From: Burkholderiaceae bacterium
GTDB lineage: Bacteria; Pseudomonadota; Gammaproteobacteria; Burkholderiales; Burkholderiaceae_C
Length of the DNA stretch: 11,794 nucleotides
Assembly: GCA_023268425.1 (NCBI GenBank)
Contig: JALRFN010000045.1
Location: 1 to 11,794 of the forward strand
Direction of reading: 5' to 3'
A program made the position numbers and the translations under genes. The notes beneath the pieces were generated by a model. The model was not told the origin of the DNA, did not search any database, and saw nothing but the letters and a program-made list of their open reading frames with translations. Positions 1-5,177 of this stretch are shown piece after piece (position 1 is the stretch's first letter; each line of letters opens with the position of its first letter).

Positions 1-127
1 GGATTTTATATCCCTGCGAGGTAGTGGCACATGTACGTTACCGCAGAACACCTGAGAGACCATGTCATCAGGCCCACCTTGAAGTACCTTGGGAGCTGGT
101 CCCCCGCCACCGAGGCGTTTCTTCTCA
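1..127 (+). other. Phage-like segment joined to truncated cinA
   Basis: This segment differs from the rest of the window in codon choice: AGA (R9), AGG (R14), CTT (L20, L31) and GGG (G21) occur within 32 codons, while the neighbouring genes use mostly CGC, CTG/TTG and GGC. A TAG at 22-24 could end an upstream ORF six bases before the ATG at 31, the tight packing seen in phage late regions. The translation resembles N-termini of uncharacterised tailed-phage proteins that I recall with a VIRPTL...WSPAAE pattern; this is memory, not a search. The switch to CinA-like sequence falls near base 127, around codons 32-33. Confidence 0.4.
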
Positions 128-447
128 ACGCCGCCAAACAAGAACTGCTGCGCGTGCCGAGCGCACTTATTGCCGACCACGGTGCGGTCAGTGAGGCCGT
201 TGCGCGCGCCATGGCCCAAGGGGCTTGCCAAGTTGCACCCGTGCACGCGACAGTTGCGGTCACGGGCATCGCGGGGCCTGGTGGCGGTTCCGTCGACAAG
301 CCCGTGGGCACGGTTTGGATGGCTTGGTGCATCCAGGGCGTGACGGAGGCGCGCGGGTTTTGCTTCCCTGGCGATCGGCAACAGGTGCGTCAAGCCACCG
401 TCGATGAAGCCTTGCGTGGTTTGTTGACCCGCTTACCCCACGCCTGA
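31..447 (+). CDS. CinA/PncC-type nicotinamide-nucleotide amidohydrolase, N-terminus replaced
   Basis: The C-terminal ~105 of 138 residues match the CinA C-terminal family (PncC, deamidation of NMN in pyridine-nucleotide salvage). NAAK begins at residue 33, followed by the HGAVSEAVA stretch and the strong GIAGPGGGS and KPVGTVW motifs; FPGDR lies near the end. Family members are usually about 160 residues and start with a segment holding a conserved TAESCTGG motif. That motif, with roughly 50 residues, is absent here. Residues 1-32 instead read like the start of a tailed-phage protein (LRDHVIRPTL, SWSPATEAFLL). An in-frame TAG at 22-24 rules out a longer form. A GCGAGG Shine-Dalgarno-like run lies at 16-21. 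Because the motif is missing, activity is doubtful: this is either a fusion/pseudogene or a chimeric contig end. The gene ends at TGA 445-447, directly abutting the convergent hprK stop. CinA assignment of the C-terminal part is firm; the function of the whole is not. Confidence 0.75.
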   Translation: MYVTAEHLRDHVIRPTLKYLGSWSPATEAFLLNAAKQELLRVPSALIADHGAVSEAVARAMAQGACQVAPVHATVAVTGIAGPGGGSVDKPVGTVWMAWCIQGVTEARGFCFPGDRQQVRQATVDEALRGLLTRLPHA

Positions 448-1407
448 TCAATCCAGGCGCACGCCGGCTTCCATCGCCAAGCGCTGTCGCTCCACAAACT
501 CTTGATAAGTGTCAATGCCGCGCAACTGCAAAATGGTGTTGCGCACCGCCGCTTCCACCAGCACCGCGATGTTGCGCCCCGCCACCACTTGAATCACGGC
601 CATGCGCACAGGCACATCGATGACTTCTTTGTACAGCGGTTCATGCGGCATGCGCTCGTAATCGCGCTCCAGCGTCTCGCGGCGCACCAAGTGCACGATC
701 AGCTTGAGGCGCATTTTGCGGCGCACCGCCGTTTCACCAAAAATGGCCTTGATGTCCAGCAAGCCAATGCCACGCACCTCAAGCAGGTTGCGCAACAACT
801 CAGGGCAACGGCCTTCAATGGTGGTTTGGTTGATGCGGTAAAAATCCACCGCGTCGTCGGCCACCAAACCATGGCCGCGCGAGATCAACTCCAATCCCAA
901 CTCGCTTTTGCCCAAACCCGACTCGCCGGTGATCAAGACACCCATGCCCAGGATGTCCATGAACACACCGTGCAACGTTTCGCGCTCAGCGAAATGCTTG
1001 GACAAGTAAGCCCGCAAAACGTCGACCACAAACGCCGCAGGCTCATCGGTGGCAAACAGGGGCAGGTTGGCCCGTGCGCACATGGCGCGCAATTGAGGCG
1101 GCGGGGTTTGACCATCGGCCACCACCAGCGCCGGGGGCTCCAGAGTCACGATGCGGCCCACACGACGCGCACAGTCTTCGTCGGTACTTCGCGTGAGGTA
1201 AGCGACTTCGCGCTCTCCCAAAACCTGCACGCGATAAGGGTGGATGTAGTTGAGGTGGCCCACCAAGTCGGCGCCGGAGCGCGCCGCACGGATGGCCATT
1301 TCGTCAAAATGTCGCTCGGATGCCGACAGGCCCTCGACCCAATGCCACTTCAGCCGTTTGCGGTGTTGTTCAAACAGCGCATCCGCGCTGATGGCGGTAG
1401 GTCTCAT
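448..1407 (-). CDS. hprK: HPr kinase/phosphorylase
   Basis: A 319-residue protein with full-length HprK/P architecture. The enzyme phosphorylates and dephosphorylates the regulatory serine of HPr in the cytoplasm; in Proteobacteria it works with the nitrogen-PTS. The N-terminal domain spans about residues 1-130. The C-terminal kinase domain has the conserved His at 146 (LHGVFMD), the P-loop GESGLGKS at 161-168, Asp 184/185 in ADDAV, the family signature LEVRGIGLLDIKAIFG at 209-224 and the C-terminal AGRNIAVLVEAAVRN stretch near 277-290. All expected catalytic elements are present. The start overlaps the ptsN stop by four bases (ATGA, 1404-1407), so translation is probably coupled; I see no strong Shine-Dalgarno of its own. 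The gene ends in TGA at 448-450, immediately against the convergent cinA-like stop, with no room for a terminator. Confidence 0.96.
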   Translation of the reverse strand: MRPTAISADALFEQHRKRLKWHWVEGLSASERHFDEMAIRAARSGADLVGHLNYIHPYRVQVLGEREVAYLTRSTDEDCARRVGRIVTLEPPALVVADGQTPPPQLRAMCARANLPLFATDEPAAFVVDVLRAYLSKHFAERETLHGVFMDILGMGVLITGESGLGKSELGLELISRGHGLVADDAVDFYRINQTTIEGRCPELLRNLLEVRGIGLLDIKAIFGETAVRRKMRLKLIVHLVRRETLERDYERMPHEPLYKEVIDVPVRMAVIQVVAGRNIAVLVEAAVRNTILQLRGIDTYQEFVERQRLAMEAGVRLD

Positions 1408-1874
1408 GCGGACACGTGAGCGGACTGCCAGTTGGCAATCAGGGCGTACAGGGTCGGTGCGTCGGGGGCGGTCTTCATGCGCTCACGCAGATCAGCATCG
1501 GACAAAATCTCAGCGATCTCAGACAAAATTTCCAAATGCTTTTGTGTCGCCGCCTCAGGCACCAACAAGCAAATCATCAACACCACGGGCAATTCATCGG
1601 GGGCGTCAAAGGGAATCGGTGACTGCAGTTGAAACACCGCCGCCATCGGCTGTTTCAAACCTTTGATGCGACCGTGCGGAATCGCTACCCCATGGCCCAA
1701 ACCCGTCGAGCCCAGGCGTTCACGCGCAAACAAGCTGTCGGTGACCAGCGACCGACTCAAGCCGTGCTGCTCTTCGAACAACAAACCCACTTCTTCAAAC
1801 GCGCGCTTCTTGCTGGTGGTTTCCAGACCCACCAAAACCTGTTCTTGCGGCAAGATGGCAGACAAACGATTCAT
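1404..1874 (-). CDS. ptsN: PTS IIA-like nitrogen-regulatory protein (EIIA-Ntr)
   Basis: A 156-residue protein of the PTS EIIA type 2 family, the terminal phosphoacceptor of the nitrogen-PTS. In other Proteobacteria it influences K+ uptake, phosphate sensing and carbon/nitrogen balance. The active-site histidine is His67 in GVAIPHGRI, and the N-terminal MNRLSAILP and the LLVPEAATQKHLEIL segment (about 110-124) are typical. I chose the ATG at 1874 because the family starts there; the frame stays open to 2003, but that extension looks like noncoding leader. A weak GGGAA stands before the ATG. The gene is followed by hprK with a 4-base overlap, so the two form one transcription unit. A TGn-type -10 lies about 50 bases upstream, suggesting expression independent of hpf. 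Confidence 0.95.
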   Translation of the reverse strand: MNRLSAILPQEQVLVGLETTSKKRAFEEVGLLFEEQHGLSRSLVTDSLFARERLGSTGLGHGVAIPHGRIKGLKQPMAAVFQLQSPIPFDAPDELPVVLMICLLVPEAATQKHLEILSEIAEILSDADLRERMKTAPDAPTLYALIANWQSAHVSA

Positions 1875-1923
1875 GCTTGGTTCCCAGTACGCCAGCGGGC
1901 GATGCCCGCAAATACAGGTGGCG

Positions 1924-1932
1924 AATATAACA
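1924..1932 (-). promoter_or_regulatory. Probable extended -10 promoter of ptsN-hprK
   Basis: On the minus strand TG-T-TATATT (1932 down to 1924) matches an extended -10 element. I see no convincing -35 hexamer 16-18 bases upstream. Transcription would start near 1917, giving a ~42-base leader that contains a hairpin GCGGGC-ATC-GCCCGC (1909-1895). Confidence 0.45.
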
Positions 1933-1992
1933 AGGCTCAAACCCGTTCTTTGGCACCTGTGTGCTGACCAAAGACACGAACTGATTGAAGCG

Positions 1993-2059
1993 CACAAAGC
2001 CACCCTGAGGTGGCTTTGTGCGGTGCAGCATTTTGCACCGATTGCGGTGCGTGCCGCAA
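1993..2059 (-). terminator. Hairpin row downstream of hpf, terminator-like
   Basis: Three inverted repeats lie between the hpf stop and the ptsN promoter. Nearest hpf is TTGCGG/CCGCAA (2042-2047 with 2054-2059), next GGTGCA/TGCACC (2022-2027 with 2034-2039), and last a perfect 12-bp stem CACAAAGCCACC/GGTGGCTTTGTG (1993-2004 with 2009-2020) with a 4-base loop. The long stem has the A-rich/T-rich flanks of a bidirectional terminator inside the stem, but no clean T-run follows on the minus strand. It could be a weak terminator, an attenuator, or a 3'-end stabiliser of hpf mRNA. Confidence 0.5.
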
Positions 2060-2078
2060 GTTCACAGTGGCGTGATGC

Positions 2079-2408
2079 CTACATCAAGGTCTTGGAACTC
2101 ACATGGTGGTGGTCTTGCGCCTTGTCTTTGTATTTGAGCACCTGACGATCCAGCTTGTCCGCCAAGCCATCAACTGCCGCATAGAGGTCAGCGTGGCTGG
2201 CCTCGGCGAACAGGTCTCGGCCTTTGACGTGGATGTTGCACTCGGCGCGCTGGCGCAAATCTTTTTCCTTGAGGTTGTCTACGGTAAGCAGCACTTTGAT
2301 GTCCACCACTTGGTCGAAGTGGCGCGAGATGCGGTCCAACTTGGTGGTGACATAACTGCGCAGCGCGGGGGTGACATCCAGGTGATGTCCGCTGATCGTC
2401 AAATTCAT
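2079..2408 (-). CDS. hpf: Ribosome hibernation-promoting factor, short form
   Basis: A 109-residue protein of the HPF/YfiA family, which binds the 30S subunit and promotes ribosome inactivation or dimerisation in stationary phase. MNLTISGHHLDVTPALRSYV at the N-terminus and the KLDRISRHFDQV, ECNIHVKGRDLFAEA and DLYAAVDGLADKLDRQVLKYKDK segments are characteristic. The length fits the short form without the C-terminal dimerisation domain. The start at 2408 is fixed by a perfect GGAGG (2419-2415) six bases upstream; the frame is open further upstream but unlike the family. In many Proteobacteria rpoN precedes hpf; here no rpoN-like sequence lies in the ~450 bases upstream, and corA diverges instead. 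ptsN follows 204 bases downstream past a hairpin row. Confidence 0.95.
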   Translation of the reverse strand: MNLTISGHHLDVTPALRSYVTTKLDRISRHFDQVVDIKVLLTVDNLKEKDLRQRAECNIHVKGRDLFAEASHADLYAAVDGLADKLDRQVLKYKDKAQDHHHVSSKTLM

Positions 2409-2661
2409 ATTCAACCTCCTGTCTTGTGGTTTGAGAAACCCAGGGGCCCCGCCTCTGGGACGCCCCCATGATGCATGGGCACACTCGCACTGGCAATGCT
2501 GCACTGCGGCAAACCCGACTGGCCGCCACGCCCATTGAAAAAGAGTGGCCAGCCTGGGGGCTTTTGCGGCATCATCTTGGGCTGTGGTCAATGCCGCAGT
2601 CACCCAGCCAGCCTCCCGGCGGACATCGCACCACAAGCCACCGCGACCCACGCACAGAAGC
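2409..2661. other. Noncoding stretch upstream of hpf, with inverted repeats
   Basis: No credible gene in either strand; the open frames here show no recognisable motif. Inverted repeats are CCCAG/CTGGG (2439-2443 with 2455-2459) around a GGGGCCCC core, CCCATG-ATG-CATGGG (2465-2479), and TGCGGCAT/ATGCCGCA (2565-2572 with 2591-2598, 18-base loop). The hpf promoter should be here on the minus strand, but I could not assign it. The first two repeats would lie in the hpf 5' leader if transcription starts above 2480. Confidence 0.4.
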
Positions 2662-2670
2662 TGCGATAAT
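2662..2670 (+). promoter_or_regulatory. Extended -10 promoter for corA leader
   Basis: TG-C-GATAAT (2662-2670) is a good extended -10 element without an evident -35. It predicts a start near 2677 and a leader of about 180 bases before corA, which contains the small ORF and stems described below. Confidence 0.55.
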
Positions 2671-2700
2671 CCCCTCTCTTTAAATCAGCGGAGTCCTTCC

Positions 2701-2754
2701 ATGGAAAGCAGTCCGAGTTGGACGCTTTCAGTTGGGTCGGGTACAGCCTCCTGA
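2701..2754 (+). CDS. 17-codon leader ORF upstream of corA
   Basis: ATG at 2701 has a GGAG at 2690-2693 with seven bases spacing, better than the ribosome site of corA itself. It encodes MESSPSWTLSVGSGTAS and stops at TGA 2752-2754, about 105 bases before the corA ATG. It resembles no known family and is rich in Ser/Gly/Thr. Both arms of one leader hairpin (2704-2714 with 2720-2729) lie inside it, and the 3' arm is also one arm of a competing stem, so translation would change leader folding. In Salmonella a short leader ORF, corL, controls Rho-dependent termination in the corA leader; a similar role is an inference by analogy, as there is no sequence likeness that I can claim. It could be spurious. 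Confidence 0.45.
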   Translation: MESSPSWTLSVGSGTAS

Positions 2755-2840
2755 AACAGTGGGGGCCTTGGCCCCACAAACCGAACTGAAAGCGTCATCC
2801 CTTCACCAGTTCGCGCAACCCCGCGTTGCTTTTGTTTGTT
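2704..2840 (+). promoter_or_regulatory. corA leader with mutually exclusive stems and terminator-like end
   Basis: Four segments can pair in competing ways. Segment 1 (2704-2714, GAAAGC-A-GTCC) pairs with segment 2 (2720-2729, GGAC-GCTTTC). Segment 2 extended (2721-2733, GACGCTTTCAGTT) pairs perfectly over 13 bp with segment 3 (2784-2796, AACTGAAAGCGTC), enclosing a GC-rich hairpin GTGGGG/CCCCAC (2759-2777). Segment 3 (2782-2788, CGAACTG) also pairs with segment 4 (2807-2813, CAGTTCG). Just after, GCAAC/GTTGC (2815-2829) is followed by TTTTGTTTGTT (2830-2840), a weak intrinsic-terminator shape 18 bases before the corA ATG. The 1:2, 2:3, 3:4 arrangement is that of an attenuator. What signal it reads is unknown; Mg2+ is the obvious candidate given corA. 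Confidence 0.5.
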
Positions 2841-2858
2841 ACCCCTTGGGACACTGTC

Positions 2859-3845
2859 ATGCTCAACGTGTTCACCCTGGCCAACGGCCGTTTGTATCAA
2901 GAAGAAATCGAGTCCATCTCCGACTTGGAAAAGTTCAAGCCAATTTGGGTGGACTTGGACGCCCCGACCCCGCGTGAACAGCAATGGGTCAAAAGCTACT
3001 TCGGCTTGTCGATTCCCGACGATGTGATGGCAGAAGACATCGAGGAATCGGCGCGCTTTTACGAGGAAGACAACGGCGAGTTACACATTCGCTCTGACTT
3101 TCTGATTGCCGACGAAGACGACCCGCACACCGCCCGCGTGGCCTTTGTGCTCAACCGAGGCAGCGGCAGTGAACGCAGCCACGGTGTGCTGTTCTCGATT
3201 CACCAAGAAGACGTGCCCGTGCTGCGTTTGTTGCGCTTGCGCGCGCGACGCATGCCCGGCTTGATTGAAGACGCCAAAGACGTCTTGCTGATGCTGTACG
3301 ACGCCGATGCCGAGTACTCCGCCGACACCCTGGAGAACATCAACGACGAGTTGGACAGCGTGAGCAAGTCGGTGTTGGCTGCAGACGTGACCGACGACAC
3401 CGCAGGCCAGGTGCTCAGCGCCATCGCGCGCAGCGAAGACATGTCTGGCCGGGTGCGACGCAACGTCATGGACACCCGCAAGGGGGTCAGTTTCATGATG
3501 CGCACGCGCTTGCTGTCCGCCGAACAATTTGAAGATGCGCGGCAGATTTTGCGCGACCTGGACTCGCTGGATTCACACGCGGGCTTTTTGTTTGAAAAAA
3601 TCAACTTCTTGATGGACGCCACGGTCGGTTTCATCAACATCAACCAGAACAAGATCATCAAAATCTTCTCGGTGGCCAGCGTGTGCTTGCTGCCACCGAC
3701 TCTGGTCGCCAGCTTGTACGGCATGAACTTCCGCTTCATCCCCGAATTGCAGTGGGAATACGGCTATCCGTTTGCCTTGAGCCTGATGATTGGCTCGGCG
3801 ATCATCCCCATGCTGTACTTCCGCAAGCGCGGCTGGCTGAAATAA
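2859..3845 (+). CDS. corA: Magnesium/cobalt transport protein CorA
   Basis: A 328-residue protein of the CorA metal-ion transporter family, an inner-membrane pentameric channel for Mg2+ and Co2+ entry. The long acidic cytoplasmic N-terminal domain (about 1-265) precedes two C-terminal membrane helices, TM1 about 270-290 and TM2 about 304-322. The diagnostic GMN motif at 288-290 (YGMNF) caps TM1, and the protein ends in the basic RKRGWLK tail. Length is normal. I chose the ATG at 2859 because MLNVFTLANGRLYQEE matches the family start; a TTG at 2826 in frame would add 11 residues but lies in the leader hairpin. The Shine-Dalgarno is weak (TTGGGA). The upstream leader with a small ORF and competing stems suggests regulation after transcription start. 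Confidence 0.95.
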   Translation: MLNVFTLANGRLYQEEIESISDLEKFKPIWVDLDAPTPREQQWVKSYFGLSIPDDVMAEDIEESARFYEEDNGELHIRSDFLIADEDDPHTARVAFVLNRGSGSERSHGVLFSIHQEDVPVLRLLRLRARRMPGLIEDAKDVLLMLYDADAEYSADTLENINDELDSVSKSVLAADVTDDTAGQVLSAIARSEDMSGRVRRNVMDTRKGVSFMMRTRLLSAEQFEDARQILRDLDSLDSHAGFLFEKINFLMDATVGFININQNKIIKIFSVASVCLLPPTLVASLYGMNFRFIPELQWEYGYPFALSLMIGSAIIPMLYFRKRGWLK

Positions 3846-3850
3846 GGGCG

Positions 3851-3875
3851 GCTGTCGTTGCGGCGCGGCGACAGC
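3851..3875 (+). repeat. Inverted repeat after corA, possible terminator
   Basis: GCTGTCG (3851-3857) and CGACAGC (3869-3875) form a 7-bp stem with a GC-rich 11-base loop, five bases after the corA stop. No T-run follows, so it may be a Rho-type or 3'-stabilising hairpin. The rest of the gap to the next gene (to 3995) shows nothing else I can name. Confidence 0.35.
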
Positions 3876-3995
3876 TTCGAACCCGCCTGAAGGCTTTAGA
3901 ACTCAAGGCCACTGCCCGCTGAATACCGGAGACCGCATCACCAACAACTGGGTCTTGCCAACTTGCGTGCCGCGTGGCTCAATGCCAATTCCCTG

Positions 3996-5108
3996 ATGCA
4001 CATGGGGTCAAAGAACCCCTGCTTTATGCCCCTGATTGCCCTTTTGGCTGGCTGGTTCCAGCGCGTGCCCCACCCCGGTCGGCGCAAAGGTGACGCGCTG
4101 CGCAACATTGCGATTGGCTTGCTGCTGCTGTTGCTGATCCACATCGTGGTGATGCACGTGGCCGAGGGCATGGATTGGTGGACCTCGACCTGGCTGACCC
4201 TGATCACGGTGGCGACCGTCGGCTACGGCGACGTCTCTGCCAAGACCATGTGGGGCCAAGTGGCCACCATCGCTTTGCTGGTCATTCCCGGCATCGTTTT
4301 GTTTTCCAAACTCCTCAGTGAAATTGTCGACAGCAACGCAATGCGCCGCGAGCGTCAGCTCAAAGGTGCGTGGAAATGGCCCATGAAAGATCACATCCTT
4401 GTTTTCAATGCCCCCCACAACGTGGAAACCTACATGTCCATCGTGGTGAGCGAATTCGTCAAGTACCCCGAATTCCAGCACGCGCCAGTGCAGGTGGTCT
4501 CGACGCAGTTTCCCCACGGCCTGCCCACGCGGCTACAAGACATGAACGTCTTGCTGTACTCGGGCTCGGGTAACTCCGATGAAACGCTGGCAGCCGTGAA
4601 CGTGGAGTTGGCCAAAGTGGTCATCGTGCTCGCGCCCAACCCCGAAAACGAAGACTCTGACGCGGCCACTTTCGACTTGGTACACCGCATCCGCGACGCA
4701 GGCTCCAAGGCCTACATCGTGGCCGAGTCGATTCGCGACAGCAACCGCCGCCGCATCAAAACCGCCGGCGCAGACGCCACCATGCGCCCGATTCGGGCGT
4801 ACCCAGAGATCGCCGTGCGCGCCGTCTTGGCGCCCGGTTCTGAGTTGGTCATTGAGGAGTTGTTTGACAGCGCTGGCAGCGAGTACCGCCGCGTCAACAC
4901 CCCCAACTTCCAAATGCCTTGGCGTGAGGTCATCAGCCGTTGTGTGGGCGCCGACTTGGGCACCCCGCTGGCTTATGTGGAGGCCAGCGGCAACATCGTC
5001 ATCAACCCCTTGGGCTCACAAGACGCGCAGTTCACTGGACTGATTTTGGCGGTCTTGGACACCGCACAGTGGTCCGACGACGATTTGGTGCGCGCTTTGC
5101 AGGCTTGA
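3996..5108 (+). CDS. Two-helix potassium channel with RCK/TrkA-like domain
   Basis: About 370 residues from the ATG at 3996. One membrane helix (about 35-58, rich in Leu/Ile/Val), a pore helix DWWTSTWLTLITVA and the K+ selectivity filter TVGYGD (74-79) are followed by a second helix (about 84-109). This is the 2-TM pore of MthK/Kch-type channels. The cytoplasmic part (about 128-370) resembles an RCK/TrkA-N domain plus C-terminal ligand region. The usual Gly-rich GxGxxG dinucleotide motif is absent where expected: HILVF is followed by NAPHNVE. Ligand control is therefore uncertain. The start is unsure: no Shine-Dalgarno is seen, ATG at 4026 (MPLIALLAGW) and TTG at 3963 are alternatives, and an in-frame TAG at 3897-3899 limits the N-terminus. 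It sits 150 bases after corA on the same strand and converges on fadD. Confidence 0.85.
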   Translation: MHMGSKNPCFMPLIALLAGWFQRVPHPGRRKGDALRNIAIGLLLLLLIHIVVMHVAEGMDWWTSTWLTLITVATVGYGDVSAKTMWGQVATIALLVIPGIVLFSKLLSEIVDSNAMRRERQLKGAWKWPMKDHILVFNAPHNVETYMSIVVSEFVKYPEFQHAPVQVVSTQFPHGLPTRLQDMNVLLYSGSGNSDETLAAVNVELAKVVIVLAPNPENEDSDAATFDLVHRIRDAGSKAYIVAESIRDSNRRRIKTAGADATMRPIRAYPEIAVRAVLAPGSELVIEELFDSAGSEYRRVNTPNFQMPWREVISRCVGADLGTPLAYVEASGNIVINPLGSQDAQFTGLILAVLDTAQWSDDDLVRALQA

Positions 5109-5132
5109 CGCCATCGCCGCAGGCCGGGGCAA

Positions 5133-5153
5133 GCGACCAATCGCTCCGGTCGC
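5133..5153. repeat. Inverted repeat between convergent genes
   Basis: GCGACC (5133-5138) and GGTCGC (5148-5153) form a 6-bp stem with a 9-base loop in the 69-base gap between the channel gene and fadD. There is no T-run on either side; it may serve as a weak terminator for one or both genes. Confidence 0.3.
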
Positions 5154-5177
5154 CGCGCCCGCAATGCCTTGAGCGCG

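Noticed and set aside
1..24. Possible tail of an upstream gene ending in TAG at 22-24
   Set aside because: Only seven codons are visible, not enough to support a gene; mentioned with the phage-like segment.
502..1419. Long plus-strand open frame opposite hprK
   Set aside because: Histidine/glutamine-rich antisense shadow of a clear gene; no family motif and no ribosome site.
1951..1965. TGGCAC...TGCT as a sigma-54 promoter near ptsN
   Set aside because: The GG to GC spacing is one base short of the required ten, and it points away from ptsN.
2468..2683. 71-codon plus-strand frame between hpf and corA
   Set aside because: No ribosome site, no recognisable motif, and it runs through the corA promoter.
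3683..3922. 79-codon frame overlapping the corA 3' end
   Set aside because: Mostly an out-of-frame reading of corA, without its own start signals.
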